Below are positions 33,889 through 41,283 of a stretch of 64,000 nucleotides of DNA, one piece after another. The position numbers and the translations under genes were made by a program. Position 1 is the stretch's first letter. Every line of letters starts with the position of its first letter. The notes under the pieces were generated by a model that saw nothing but the letters and a program-made list of their open reading frames with translations, ran no database searches and had not been told where the DNA came from. The DNA comes from Rufibacter roseus. Its GTDB lineage: Bacteria; Bacteroidota; Bacteroidia; Cytophagales; Hymenobacteraceae. Location: contig NZ_LRML01000008.1 of the NCBI RefSeq assembly GCF_001647285.1, forward strand, positions 62,001 to 126,000. Reading direction: 5' to 3'.

Positions 33889-33954
33889 GCCCAACGTAGC
33901 TAAACGCCAGCCTCGGCCGACGGCCTCCGCCGCCGTTTAGCTTAACCGTTGGGC
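33889..33954 (+). repeat. attC-like site 3
   Basis: The most canonical site: left core GCCCAAC (RYYYAAC) and right core GTTGGGC (GTTRRRY). Inner arms AGCTAAACG/CGTTTAGCT pair over nine bases around TCGGCCGACGGCCTCC. The left core pairs with the start of cassette 3 at 33089. Confidence 0.88.
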
Positions 33955-33969
33955 ACAATTAATAAAAAA

Positions 33970-34758
33970 ATGAAATTTAAGATTCTTTTAACCATCCTTC
34001 CATTATACCTTTCCCTCTTATCTAACGGGCAGAACATCTATTCAGCTTTACAACATAACAGGAAAGAGGAGATAAGGAACAAAGTAGCAACTCAAATCAT
34101 AGAAGAAAACACTTTCTTCAACTCTAATGGGAAGGAAATCAATAAGAACATCAAGCTATTGAATGAGTACAATCTTGTATTAGTCGAAGAGAGATATGGT
34201 GAGGACGGTAAACTCAAGGCTAAACTAACCTATGAATATGATTCCACAGGGCTCAAGAGTCTTTGGAGGAAATTTGAGAGATGGAACAGCGGAAGATACT
34301 CAATGGAGACAGCCTTCTATGAGTATGACAATAAAGGATATCTCATAAAAACAACCGATAAAAATTCGCAGGGAAATGTTATCCAACAAACCTTATTGTT
34401 GAACAACGAAAAAGGACATCCGATAGAACTACAGTTACTAGACGGTAAGGGTAACAGCTTCTGCTTTGAGTATGCGAAGTATGATTACGACAAGAACAAA
34501 GCCTACACAGAAGTAAAATCTAATAGCGGCAATACTTTATCAAGCGATACGCTATCTATTGAATTCAACAAGCAGGAGATCCAAGAGCCAGGGAAAGAAT
34601 ACAATAAACAGGGAGATTTAATCAGGACAAAGGGTTCCGTCAGGGAATACGTCTATGACGAGTTTGGCAACTGGACCCTGCTCAAGATGCACAAACTAGA
34701 AAAAGGAAAGAAAAAGAACAATAGGGTATTTAAAAGAAAAATAAAGTACAAAGAATAA
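33970..34758 (+). CDS. Cassette 4: secreted protein with YD/RHS-like repeats
   Basis: A 262-residue protein with a signal peptide (ILLTILPLYLSLLSNGQ). It has several Tyr/Asp-rich strand motifs resembling RHS/YD repeats: YEYDSTGLKSL, YEYDNKGYLIKTTDKNSQG, YDYDKN and VYDEFGNWTLLKMH. RHS-like repeats normally form beta-cages in toxins or adhesins, but this protein is short and has no toxin domain. The ATG at 33970 was chosen; the frame runs back into attC-like site 3. It is the only gene between sites 3 and 4. Confidence 0.72.
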   Translation: MKFKILLTILPLYLSLLSNGQNIYSALQHNRKEEIRNKVATQIIEENTFFNSNGKEINKNIKLLNEYNLVLVEERYGEDGKLKAKLTYEYDSTGLKSLWRKFERWNSGRYSMETAFYEYDNKGYLIKTTDKNSQGNVIQQTLLLNNEKGHPIELQLLDGKGNSFCFEYAKYDYDKNKAYTEVKSNSGNTLSSDTLSIEFNKQEIQEPGKEYNKQGDLIRTKGSVREYVYDEFGNWTLLKMHKLEKGKKKNNRVFKRKIKYKE

Positions 34759-34762
34759 CTGT

Positions 34763-34832
34763 GCCCAACATTGTACATAAGCCATGCTTCGGCCAACGGC
34801 CTAGCACGTTATTTATACGAGTCTATTAGGGC
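34763..34832 (+). repeat. attC-like site 4
   Basis: Left core GCCCAAC preceded by TGT, together matching the start of cassette 4 (GTTGGGCACA) in reverse. The right core ATTAGGGC is diverged. Centre TCGGCCAACGGCCTAG; inner arms GTACATAA/TTATTTATAC are imperfect. Confidence 0.75.
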
Positions 34833-34849
34833 ATATTTAAAATATTAGT

Positions 34850-35269
34850 ATGAAATTAACATACAAACCTAAACCAGAAGACAAGTTAAAAGCTGACTTC
34901 AGTAGAAGAAGACGAGAAGAACTTTGTGGATTTGTAGACTTTCAAGAATTTAAGAATTGGTACAACTCTACAGAAAAGGTTTGCCATTATTGCGGACTGA
35001 AAGAAGAAGAGAGCCAGAGAATTGTAATGACAGGTATCCTTAAGTCAAATAGATTCCCGCAAAACGGAATTCTAGGTAGAGGGCAGAGCCGTGGTATGTG
35101 GTTAGAAGTTGACCGAATTATTCCTAAGGATTATTATTCTCTTAAAAATTGTGTTCTTTCATGCTACTTCTGCAATAATGATAAAAGTGATGTCTTTCAC
35201 GGACAAGACTATAAGGAGTTTCAGAACAATCGTGTTGGTTATCTACGCAAGCTAATTGAACAGAAATGA
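34850..35269 (+). CDS. Cassette 5: HNH-like nuclease domain protein
   Basis: A 139-residue protein with a zinc-finger-type HNH layout: Cys45-x2-Cys48 (VCHYCG), then WLEVDRIIPKDYYSLKNCVL with Asp88 and Asn100, then Cys105-x2-Cys108-Asn109 (CYFCNNDKSD). The usual HNH histidine after the aspartate is replaced by Arg89, so nuclease activity is not certain. Its stop overlaps the start of the deiminase-like gene by four bases, so the two are translationally coupled and share one cassette. No immunity or toxin-delivery domain is seen. It could be a defence or DNA-modification protein, but that is speculation. Confidence 0.7.
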   Translation: MKLTYKPKPEDKLKADFSRRRREELCGFVDFQEFKNWYNSTEKVCHYCGLKEEESQRIVMTGILKSNRFPQNGILGRGQSRGMWLEVDRIIPKDYYSLKNCVLSCYFCNNDKSDVFHGQDYKEFQNNRVGYLRKLIEQK

Positions 35270-36051
35270 TTACGGATAGCCAAACAAACTTTGTTTATAT
35301 AGCAAGTACTCTTTACCAGAAATATCCGACATTTTCAAAAGAACTTACCGCTCAACTTGATAACAACGGGATTGAATATGGCATTCTTCCAAACACCAAT
35401 GACGTTTGGGCAGTTGATTATATGCCAATTCAGGTTTCTGAAAGCAAGTATGTTAGGTTCACCTATAAGCCAGACTACTTAATTCAGTATAAGAAGTGGG
35501 CAAGGACAATATCGGATGTAGATACCATCTGTGATGACATAGGTATCAAAACAATAAAATCTGATATAATCCTTGACGGCGGCAATATCTCAAAGTGGAG
35601 CGACAAAGTCTTAATGACTACAAAGGTCTTTACGGAAAACAAAGCAAGAACAGAACTCCAGCTCATTGAAGAATTGAAAAACTTACTTGAAATCAATGAA
35701 ATATATTTTGTCCCAGTTGAAAAAGGTGATTGGTTAGGGCATATTGACGGAATGGCAAGGTTCATTGACAATAGAACCGTTTTAGTCAATGATTATAAAC
35801 AAGAAGACAAATCAGATTATATAGACTTCTTGGCTGCACTGCATAATTCAAAATTAGAATGGCTTCCCTTCCCTTTTGACCCTTACAAAAATACAGAACC
35901 TGATGACGCGGCTGGAATTTATCTGAACTACTTGGAGATGGAGCACTATTTAGTCCTGCCAATTTACGGGCTTGAAACAGATAATGAAGCTGTTAAAAAA
36001 GCTAATGAGATATTTCCAAACAAAAAAAATCATACAAGTAAGGAGCAATGA
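35266..36051 (+). CDS. Cassette 5: agmatine deiminase/PAD-family protein, C-terminus lost by frameshift
   Basis: A 261-residue frame from the guanidino-group-modifying superfamily (agmatine deiminase type). Motifs in order are VWAVDYMPI (W48, D51, P54), IILDGGNI and LGHIDGMARF, with the catalytic histidine and aspartates. The catalytic cysteine of the family lies close to the C-terminus in a GG-x-HC motif; it is missing here because the frame ends in an unrelated tail after FPNKK. The expected end is present in the next frame (36029-36121). The change falls in a run of eight A (36022-36029): with seven A the frame would continue. It could be a recent mutation, a sequencing error, or a slippery run used for expression. 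Confidence 0.72.
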   Translation: MITDSQTNFVYIASTLYQKYPTFSKELTAQLDNNGIEYGILPNTNDVWAVDYMPIQVSESKYVRFTYKPDYLIQYKKWARTISDVDTICDDIGIKTIKSDIILDGGNISKWSDKVLMTTKVFTENKARTELQLIEELKNLLEINEIYFVPVEKGDWLGHIDGMARFIDNRTVLVNDYKQEDKSDYIDFLAALHNSKLEWLPFPFDPYKNTEPDDAAGIYLNYLEMEHYLVLPIYGLETDNEAVKKANEIFPNKKNHTSKEQ

Positions 36052-36121
36052 ACCAGCAAAGGACAATGGAATAATTAACTGTTTAACCTGGAACATAAGG
36101 AAATCAAAAAACATGCCCTAA
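36029..36121 (+). other. Out-of-frame C-terminus of the deiminase-like gene
   Basis: Read from the A run in the other frame, this gives IIQVRSNEPAKDNGIINCLT followed by WNIRK and a stop at 36119. NGIINCLT aligns with the family motif GGGIHCIT, so the codon at 36080-36082 would be the catalytic cysteine. The stop falls inside the left core of attC-like site 5. Confidence 0.65.
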
Positions 36122-36184
36122 CCACACCTAAACATCATGCTTCGGCTGACAGCCTTGCACTTCTTTTAAACGAGACCGTTATGC
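36115..36184 (+). repeat. attC-like site 5
   Basis: Left core GCCCTAA, the reverse of the start of cassette 5 (TTAGGGC at 34826). Right core GTTATGC. Centre TCGGCTGACAGCCTTG is a compensated variant of the array centre (GGCTG...CAGCC still pairs). Inner arms are weak. Confidence 0.7.
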
Positions 36185-36196
36185 ACAATATAAAAT

Positions 36197-36940
36197 ATGA
36201 AAAAAATAGCGACCTTAATATTGTCTCTTTGCTGCTTGTCTAGCTACAGCCAAAGTATAGAAGCTATTACAAAAAAGCTATCAGACAGAATTTGCGAATG
36301 CATTAGTGACGACTTAACCTCTTATTCGGAGATTAAGCCTGAATTTAATAGGTGCTATGACAAAGAGTTCAATAATATATTTAGTCTTGTGAATTCAGAA
36401 GAACAAATAATATTAACAAAACCAGGTGTATTAGAAAAGATAAAAAATGGTATTGTTTCTACCCTCAATGGCAACTGTGACAAAATTAAGAAACTTATCC
36501 AATCTGAATTAAACAATTCCGTTGAACCCGCTGCAAAAAGTAGCGCTATCCCTTGCCCGACTAACTTTACAGGAATAGATGCAGGGAAGCTGAATAAACT
36601 AAATGGTGAAATTGTAGCATTCAACGGGCTGGTTTCTAAAGTTTATTCTGCCCACAATGACAAACCCTATTATGAAGTAAAGTTAGAAGGAGGAAATACA
36701 ATTTGGATAGCTTCACTTGTAACAAGTGGCTATGAAGTAAAGGGCAACATCTTAAGAATATTAGGCTATGTTGCAAAAGTTGAAAATGATGGAATTGCCG
36801 CTAAGTATAATAAGTCAAACTATCACATATTAGCATTTTGCATAATCGATATGAAGACAAAACAAATGGCTATGCTTCCAGGGGTCGAACTACAGGTTAA
36901 GCAATGGATAGCTGGAGAAATACCAACTGCTGAAAAATAA
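36197..36940 (+). CDS. Cassette 6: secreted protein of unknown function
   Basis: A 247-residue protein with a signal peptide (ATLILSLCCLSSYSQ). The first mature part has several cysteines (RICECISDD, NRCYDKEF, NGNCDKI) in helical context. The second part (about 130-235) is beta-rich, with FNGLVSKVYSAHNDKPYYEV and IWIASLVTSGYEVKGN, resembling an OB-like or DUF4920-like small barrel, without certainty. It starts thirteen bases after the end of site 5 and ends just before site 6. Confidence 0.68.
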   Translation: MKKIATLILSLCCLSSYSQSIEAITKKLSDRICECISDDLTSYSEIKPEFNRCYDKEFNNIFSLVNSEEQIILTKPGVLEKIKNGIVSTLNGNCDKIKKLIQSELNNSVEPAAKSSAIPCPTNFTGIDAGKLNKLNGEIVAFNGLVSKVYSAHNDKPYYEVKLEGGNTIWIASLVTSGYEVKGNILRILGYVAKVENDGIAAKYNKSNYHILAFCIIDMKTKQMAMLPGVELQVKQWIAGEIPTAEK

Positions 36941-36945
36941 AATAC

Positions 36946-37015
36946 TATGCACAATATTGTTTAAACGGCAGCATCAGCCGACGGCCTCCCACGCATCATA
37001 CAATAAACGTTAACC
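36946..37015 (+). repeat. attC-like site 6
   Basis: Diverged left core TATGCACAATA, right core GTTAACC, centre CAGCCGACGGCCTCCC. The left core repeats the start of cassette 6 (TTATGCACAATA) directly instead of in reverse, which is unlike the other sites and may show a rearrangement. Confidence 0.6.
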
Positions 37016-37060
37016 ACAAGCTAAAAGTACTATTCTTTTTTTGAATTTACAGGAAATAAA

Positions 37061-37696
37061 ATGGCAGAATTCTGGGAGTCAAGCTTTAGAGACAAAAAGA
37101 CGATGTGGGGATTTGAGCCTGCAGATTCCGCAATTGAAACCCTAAACTTATTTAGAGAAAATAGGCTTAACAAGATCTTGATACCTGGGTTTGGTTACGG
37201 CAGAAATACAAAAATCTTTACCGATGCTGGATTCAAGGTTACTGGAATAGAGATATCAGAAACCGCCATTGACTTGGCCAAAAAGCATTATGGTAATGAT
37301 GTAAGGGTGTACCACGGTTCTGTTAGTGCTATGCCGTTTGACCAGGAATTGTATGATGGGATTTTTTGCTACGCCTTAATCCACCTGTTAAATGAAAAAG
37401 AACGGATTAAACTTATAGATGATTGTTACAATCAACTGAAGCCCAATGGGTACATGGTTTTTGTGGCTATTTCAAAAAATGATGCTACCTATGGGAATGG
37501 CGTAGAAATAAGCCGGGACAGATTTGAAACAAAGCATGGTGTTCAACTATTCTTTTATGATTCAGATTCTGTAGAAGAAGAGTTTGGCAATTATGGAATA
37601 GTTGAATCAAAAGAGGTAAATGAACCTGCCAAAAATATGGGAAACAGACCTTCACAAAGATTCTGGCGAATAACGTGCAGAAAACTAGAAGAATAA
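37061..37696 (+). CDS. Cassette 7: class I SAM-dependent methyltransferase
   Basis: A 211-residue methyltransferase. It starts FWESSFRDKKTMWGFEPADS, as in small-molecule methyltransferases of the TehB/thiopurine type. The SAM motif is ILIPGFGYGRNTKIFTDAG, followed by VTGIEISETAIDLAKKHYG, then the post-motif FDGIFCY-like YDGIFCYALIHLL and LKPNGYMVFVAI. Length is complete. The substrate cannot be told. It is the last gene of the array, with attC-like site 7 ten bases after it. Confidence 0.85.
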   Translation: MAEFWESSFRDKKTMWGFEPADSAIETLNLFRENRLNKILIPGFGYGRNTKIFTDAGFKVTGIEISETAIDLAKKHYGNDVRVYHGSVSAMPFDQELYDGIFCYALIHLLNEKERIKLIDDCYNQLKPNGYMVFVAISKNDATYGNGVEISRDRFETKHGVQLFFYDSDSVEEEFGNYGIVESKEVNEPAKNMGNRPSQRFWRITCRKLEE

Positions 37697-37705
37697 AATG
37701 CCAGT

Positions 37706-37773
37706 GGCTAACATTAAATAAACGGTAGCCTCGGTCAACAGCCTCCGCCGCCGTTTACAACAGTACGTGATCC
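37706..37773 (+). repeat. attC-like site 7, array end
   Basis: Left core GGCTAAC, preceded by AGT, nearly the reverse of the start of cassette 7 (GTTAACCACA). Centre TCGGTCAACAGCCTCC with inner arms TAAACGG/CCGTTTA. The right core is diverged (GTGATCC), as expected at the end of an array. Confidence 0.75.
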
Positions 37774-38023
37774 ACTATCATAAACAACACATTTCCTTAA
37801 AGTACTGGTGTACTCATTCTTGAGGCTTGCCTTAGGTCAGAGCAGGAGAGAAAATGACCATTCTTCTAAAAGTGCTTCAGCAGATGGCTGACAGACTAAG
37901 CGCTCTATGTACTCAATCACTAATGTAAAGATTTATTTTTAGAAGAAGTCCTGAAAGGGAGAATACAAGTTATTCAATATAGTTGAAATTTGAATAAAAG
38001 TGTCTTTCAATCAAAAATTAAAA
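37774..38023. other. Gene-free stretch between the array and rnpB
   Basis: No supported gene, terminator or repeat. A 24-codon frame at 37854 (MTILLKVLQQMADRLSAL) has no family or start signal and is not called. Confidence 0.5.
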
Positions 38024-38482
38024 AATCAGCAAGCCTGTAAGCCGGGTTCTGTCCTTTGCTGACGCAAATGGCTTATCATTTATCTAGGCCCGTCCTCACG
38101 GAGGGGCTCCATCAACCTACCCACTGACATCGGACGAGCAGTCCTTAGCCCCGCCCGAAAGCGAGGCGCTGTCAGCCTATTTGGTCTTTCAACTCCTGAG
38201 GTTTACCCAGCCGGTCTGGTTGCCCAGCCGCTGGTGCGCTCTTACCGCACCTTTTCACCCTTACCCTTTTTTAATTAAGAATTCAGAATTAAAAATTAAG
38301 AATGATTTCTAATTCATAATTCCCCATTCCTAATTAGAAAATGGGCGGTTATTTTCTGTGGCACTGGCTGTCACCTGGCCGTCGCCCGCCAGGTGCCTTC
38401 CCGTTAGGAAGCAGGATGCTCTGCGTTGCCCGGACTTTCCTCTCCGCCAAAAGAGGCGCAGCGATAAGCCGGCTTGCCGATT
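38024..38482 (-). ncRNA. rnpB: RNase P RNA with an insertion in P12
   Basis: The catalytic RNA that removes 5' leaders from pre-tRNAs. On the minus strand the conserved blocks appear in order: GAGGAAAGTCCGGGC, GTGCCACAGAAAATAACCGC, GGGTAAGGGTGAAAAGGTGC, GGTAAGAGCGCACC and near the 3' end GACAGAACCCGGCTTACAGG. The ends pair as P1: AATCGGCAAGCC (38471-38482) with GGCTTGCTGATT (38024-38035). Between CCGCC and GGGTAAGG, where P12 belongs, there are about 70 bases of A/T-rich word repeat instead of a normal stem. No promoter was identified. Confidence 0.92.
38269..38339. repeat. A/T word repeat inside rnpB
   Basis: Made of TTAATTAAGAATTCAGAATT, AAAAATTAAGAATGATTTC, TAATTCATAATTCC and CCTAATTAG. 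The same vocabulary (AATTCTTAATTTCTAATT) is found at 17622 and 50697. The ends can pair to form a hairpin that replaces P12. Confidence 0.7.
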
Positions 38483-38531
38483 CTTTCTGTAAAGGTAACT
38501 GTTTCTGGTGGGTTGTTCGTTCACAGAAATC

Positions 38532-38571
38532 CTGTTTTAGAGCTGTTTTATGAAAATCAGCTCTAAAACAG
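38532..38571. repeat. Dispersed ~40-bp palindrome copy
   Basis: CTGTTTTAGAGCTG and CAGCTCTAAAACAG pair perfectly over 14 bases around TTTTATGAAAAT. It lies between rnpB and the stop of the Smr gene and may also stop transcription. Confidence 0.8.
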
Positions 38572-38582
38572 TCTTATTTATG

Positions 38583-39548
38583 TTACTTCAGTTGCACACG
38601 GGTGGCGCCGTACCCAAATTTCTCTTTTCGGGCGTCTTCGTAAAACTTAATGTGCGGGTTGCGGCTCAGCACTTTCTGAATTTCCTTTTTCAGAACCCCA
38701 TTACCGGTGCCGTGTATAAAGATGATCTCGTGCATGTTGGCGGCAATTGCCCGGTCTAGGTTGTCTTGAAAAGCTGCCATTTGCTGCCGCAGAATCTCTG
38801 AATTGCTCATGAGCTTAGGGTCTTCATTGGGCAGCAGTTTTTCTATGTGCAGGTCAATCTCGTGTTGCGGAACGGTTACTTTTATGTTTTCCGCCTGCGC
38901 CGCAGATTCTATCAACTGCTCCTGAATCTGGTCAGGATTGACCACATGGGGCTTAGAATCTAGTTGAAACACATAGCCTTCCTTTTGTAGAACAGGAGCC
39001 ACTTTTTTGCTCTTATAAAACGACGAAGCTTTGAATTTCAGCTTACGGGTAACTGGCTCCAGCAATGAGTTGGCGCCGGTTTTGTGCTGCAGATATTGAA
39101 TCACCAAGTCCGGCCATTTTTCAAAGTCGTTCAGGTGCAGGTGTGCAACGGCCTTGGCTTTCTTGGGCGTAAGCTTGTCGTTGCTCTGGGCGCGGTACCC
39201 TTTCAACGTTTCTTCGCCGTACGTGAAAAGCAGGTCGTATTCAGAATTGTTCACCACGTTTACCGCCAGCAATTCTGGCGTGGTATGCACCAGTGCCATG
39301 TATATACCGGCTACTGCCGCAGAAGATACTTCAGGCTTGGCAGGTATGTTTCTCTTTTCTACTTCTGCCACCTGACCACCTTTGAAATGCTTGTCCTCCT
39401 CGGCAGCTATCACTACAACTTCGCGGCGCATAACCGGTATGGTGAAGTCATTGTCAATGGCTACTTCTACCAAATTATTATCAAGGAAGCGGGTAATAAC
39501 ACCTTCTTCTCTTCCGTGCATGAGGCGCACGCGGTCTCCTATATTCAT
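38583..39548 (-). CDS. DUF2027 and Smr domain protein
   Basis: A 321-residue protein. The N-terminal about 75 residues (MNIGDRVRLMHGREEGVI) look like a small beta-barrel. The central region (about 85-225, VHTTPELLAVNVVNNSEYDL) matches the DUF2027 type of Bacteroidota. The C-terminal about 85 residues are an Smr domain: EIDLHIEKLLPNE, then the loop IHGTGNGVLKKEIQ. Smr domains of MutS2-like proteins can nick or bind branched DNA or act on RNA in stalled ribosomes. The target of this protein is unknown. It is monocistronic as far as can be seen. Confidence 0.87.
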   Translation of the reverse strand: MNIGDRVRLMHGREEGVITRFLDNNLVEVAIDNDFTIPVMRREVVVIAAEEDKHFKGGQVAEVEKRNIPAKPEVSSAAVAGIYMALVHTTPELLAVNVVNNSEYDLLFTYGEETLKGYRAQSNDKLTPKKAKAVAHLHLNDFEKWPDLVIQYLQHKTGANSLLEPVTRKLKFKASSFYKSKKVAPVLQKEGYVFQLDSKPHVVNPDQIQEQLIESAAQAENIKVTVPQHEIDLHIEKLLPNEDPKLMSNSEILRQQMAAFQDNLDRAIAANMHEIIFIHGTGNGVLKKEIQKVLSRNPHIKFYEDARKEKFGYGATRVQLK

Positions 39549-39680
39549 GATATGTATGCTACTTTATATTAGATAGATCAGCCAGTAAAGCCAATAGCTG
39601 GTAGCAAAGATAACAAATGGGGAAGAAGGTCTGGTTTTATCTTCAAATCAACAAAATTGAGACGTCAATGAAACGTTGTT

Positions 39681-40085
39681 TTATTTTGAAAATAAGCCGT
39701 GTAAGACCATATTGGCTACCTGTGCCGAGAACGTCTGCCAATGATTTAAATGCTCGTTTTCACTATAAGTACCATAGAATAGAGAATTATCAGAGCTTTT
39801 TGAATAAGGTAAAATTGTATTTCTGAGCATTAGACTTGGTGTTCGATCTGCTGGTGGTGCCAGAACCTGCACCTTTGAAGAGGCAAGAGAGGTGCTGAAA
39901 AGGGGGGGATGGGGGTTAAATCGGCTGGTTGTTTTAAATAAAAACCTATGGCCTGTGCTCACATCAATAAAAGTGACCAGATTGGTGAAGTTACTGGCCG
40001 CTTTTTGAGTTGCAAGGGAGTGAGATTGTCCGGTACACCAAATCGAGATGAAAAATAAACTTATGGCGAGTAGTTTTATCTTCAT
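39681..40085 (-). CDS. Small secreted protein of unknown function
   Basis: A 134-residue frame with a convincing signal peptide (KIKLLAISLFFISIWCTGQS). The mature part is short, polar and without motif (ATQKAASNFTNLVTFIDVST). It may equally be a lipoprotein with Cys17, but the residue after it does not fit well. It is unique in the neighbourhood and separated by about 140 bases from genes on both sides. The call rests on the signal peptide alone. Confidence 0.5.
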   Translation of the reverse strand: MKIKLLAISLFFISIWCTGQSHSLATQKAASNFTNLVTFIDVSTGHRFLFKTTSRFNPHPPLFSTSLASSKVQVLAPPADRTPSLMLRNTILPYSKSSDNSLFYGTYSENEHLNHWQTFSAQVANMVLHGLFSK

Positions 40086-40227
40086 TTCCTTTAAAATTAA
40101 ATTTTACATAAATAAATATACAATCAATTCCTTTACGAATATAATAAATTGAAATGCAATAGTTTATAAGAATTCTGTGAAAAGACACCAAGTAATCTCT
40201 ATCAGAATCAAGAGTATAGCTCTCTTT

Positions 40228-41154
40228 TTAAAAATAAAGAGCATGTGCTTTCCAGCCTTGGCGGCGGTTGTATTCTAAAGCCGGAGCGGGGAATTTAAAG
40301 ATGGAGAGCACGTAGAAGGTACTTTTCAGAAACTTGCTTTGGGTAGGAATCGCTTTCCAGTTTAGATCGACGCTCAGGTAGTACTGGCGGTAGGCGTGGA
40401 ATCCTGCAGCTCTATTGCTATCTGGGTCGTTATACACCATTTCTTCAGCCCCATATCCAGGCGCCACGTTCAGCCATTTGGGGTAAGAGCTAGAGGCTGG
40501 TAAAAACTTGGCTACGTCTACGCTGAGCCAGTACGTGTGGCCATTATAGTCTTTGAGCATTTCCTCTGCTAAACCGTTGCCTAAGAGGTTGGGGCGAAAT
40601 GCGGCATAGCGGGTACGGTGAAAAGAATATTTAGGCACGATTCTGAGTTCCTGCCAGGCCAGTTGCTGCCCGATCACGAGCAAAGAACCTGTGGCGTTGG
40701 CGGCAATGTCAGAGAGGGAGGCGCCGTAGGTAGGAGAGCGGCCGTCAAAATATTCAATAGGAGTGAGCATGGCAAACCCGACCGCACCGCCGTACCAAAC
40801 CGCTTTTTTTTCTGAGACACCGGCGGCTCTGAGCACATCAACTCCCAACCGGCTCAAATGAAAGCTGCCCCAGGCATGCCCTGCCTTGTCAAGTTGTTTC
40901 CACTCGTGGGCATCGTTAAACCAATGAAAAGAGGAGCGGGGGCTGTCTTTGTACCAGGCTTCGTTCAAGAGCATCAGGCCACTGGTATAAGCAACGGCAG
41001 TACCGGCAGCAATCCAGGGCAAGTTTCTAGATACGGTAGTCAGGCTGTCTGTTCTCTGGCCTTTTTCATAAGTATACGTAGACTGCGCCTTTCCCTGAAC
41101 CAGGCAACAGAATAGGCAGGCAAAACTTACAATTGTAGTTCTAAAAAGCACCAT
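40228..41154 (-). CDS. DUF2279 outer-envelope protein
   Basis: A 308-residue protein with a signal peptide (FACLFCCLVQGKAQ). The DUF2279 pattern covers residues about 60-170: GLMLLNEAWYKDSPRSSFHW, DKAGHAWGSFHLSRLG, EYFDGRSPTYGASLSDIAAN and TGSLLVIGQQ. The histidines and aspartates in this stretch are conserved, which hints at an enzyme or metal site, but no function is established. The ATG at 41154 was chosen because it begins the signal peptide; a GTG at 41178 gives eight more residues. It is divergent from the trp operon, about 95 bases before its promoter. Confidence 0.83.
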   Translation of the reverse strand: MVLFRTTIVSFACLFCCLVQGKAQSTYTYEKGQRTDSLTTVSRNLPWIAAGTAVAYTSGLMLLNEAWYKDSPRSSFHWFNDAHEWKQLDKAGHAWGSFHLSRLGVDVLRAAGVSEKKAVWYGGAVGFAMLTPIEYFDGRSPTYGASLSDIAANATGSLLVIGQQLAWQELRIVPKYSFHRTRYAAFRPNLLGNGLAEEMLKDYNGHTYWLSVDVAKFLPASSSYPKWLNVAPGYGAEEMVYNDPDSNRAAGFHAYRQYYLSVDLNWKAIPTQSKFLKSTFYVLSIFKFPAPALEYNRRQGWKAHALYF

Positions 41155-41249
41155 TGTTTTGGCTGGGCAGTGGGCCACAATTTAAAGGTACTCAATTAAG
41201 GGGAGTTCTTATCTTTTTAAGGAAATTATCATTTTTATTCAAAATTTTC

Positions 41250-41279
41250 TTGTGCAATAATTTTCCGTTGTTACATTTG
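41250..41279 (+). promoter_or_regulatory. Promoter of the tryptophan operon
   Basis: TTG at 41250-41252, exactly 19 bases, then TACATTTG at 41272-41279: a perfect TTG-N19-TAnnTTTG promoter. The predicted transcript start falls at or within a base or two of the leader ATG at 41284, so the first leader peptide would have almost no 5' untranslated part. Confidence 0.88.
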
Positions 41280-41283
41280 CAAT

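Noticed and set aside
31828-37773. Regularly repeated palindromic sites read as a CRISPR array
   Set aside because: Spacing is 600-1350 bases and each spacer holds a gene; no cas genes; core rules fit attC.
31342-38023. Prophage or conjugative element
   Set aside because: No integrase, portal, capsid, relaxase or tra-type protein was found among the small genes.
38330-38553. Small frames on both strands at the RNase P RNA locus
   Set aside because: They lie on conserved blocks of rnpB, which explain the sequence.
39617-39826. 69-residue plus-strand frame
   Set aside because: Overlaps the opposite-strand secreted-protein frame, which has a better start and a signal peptide; no motif.
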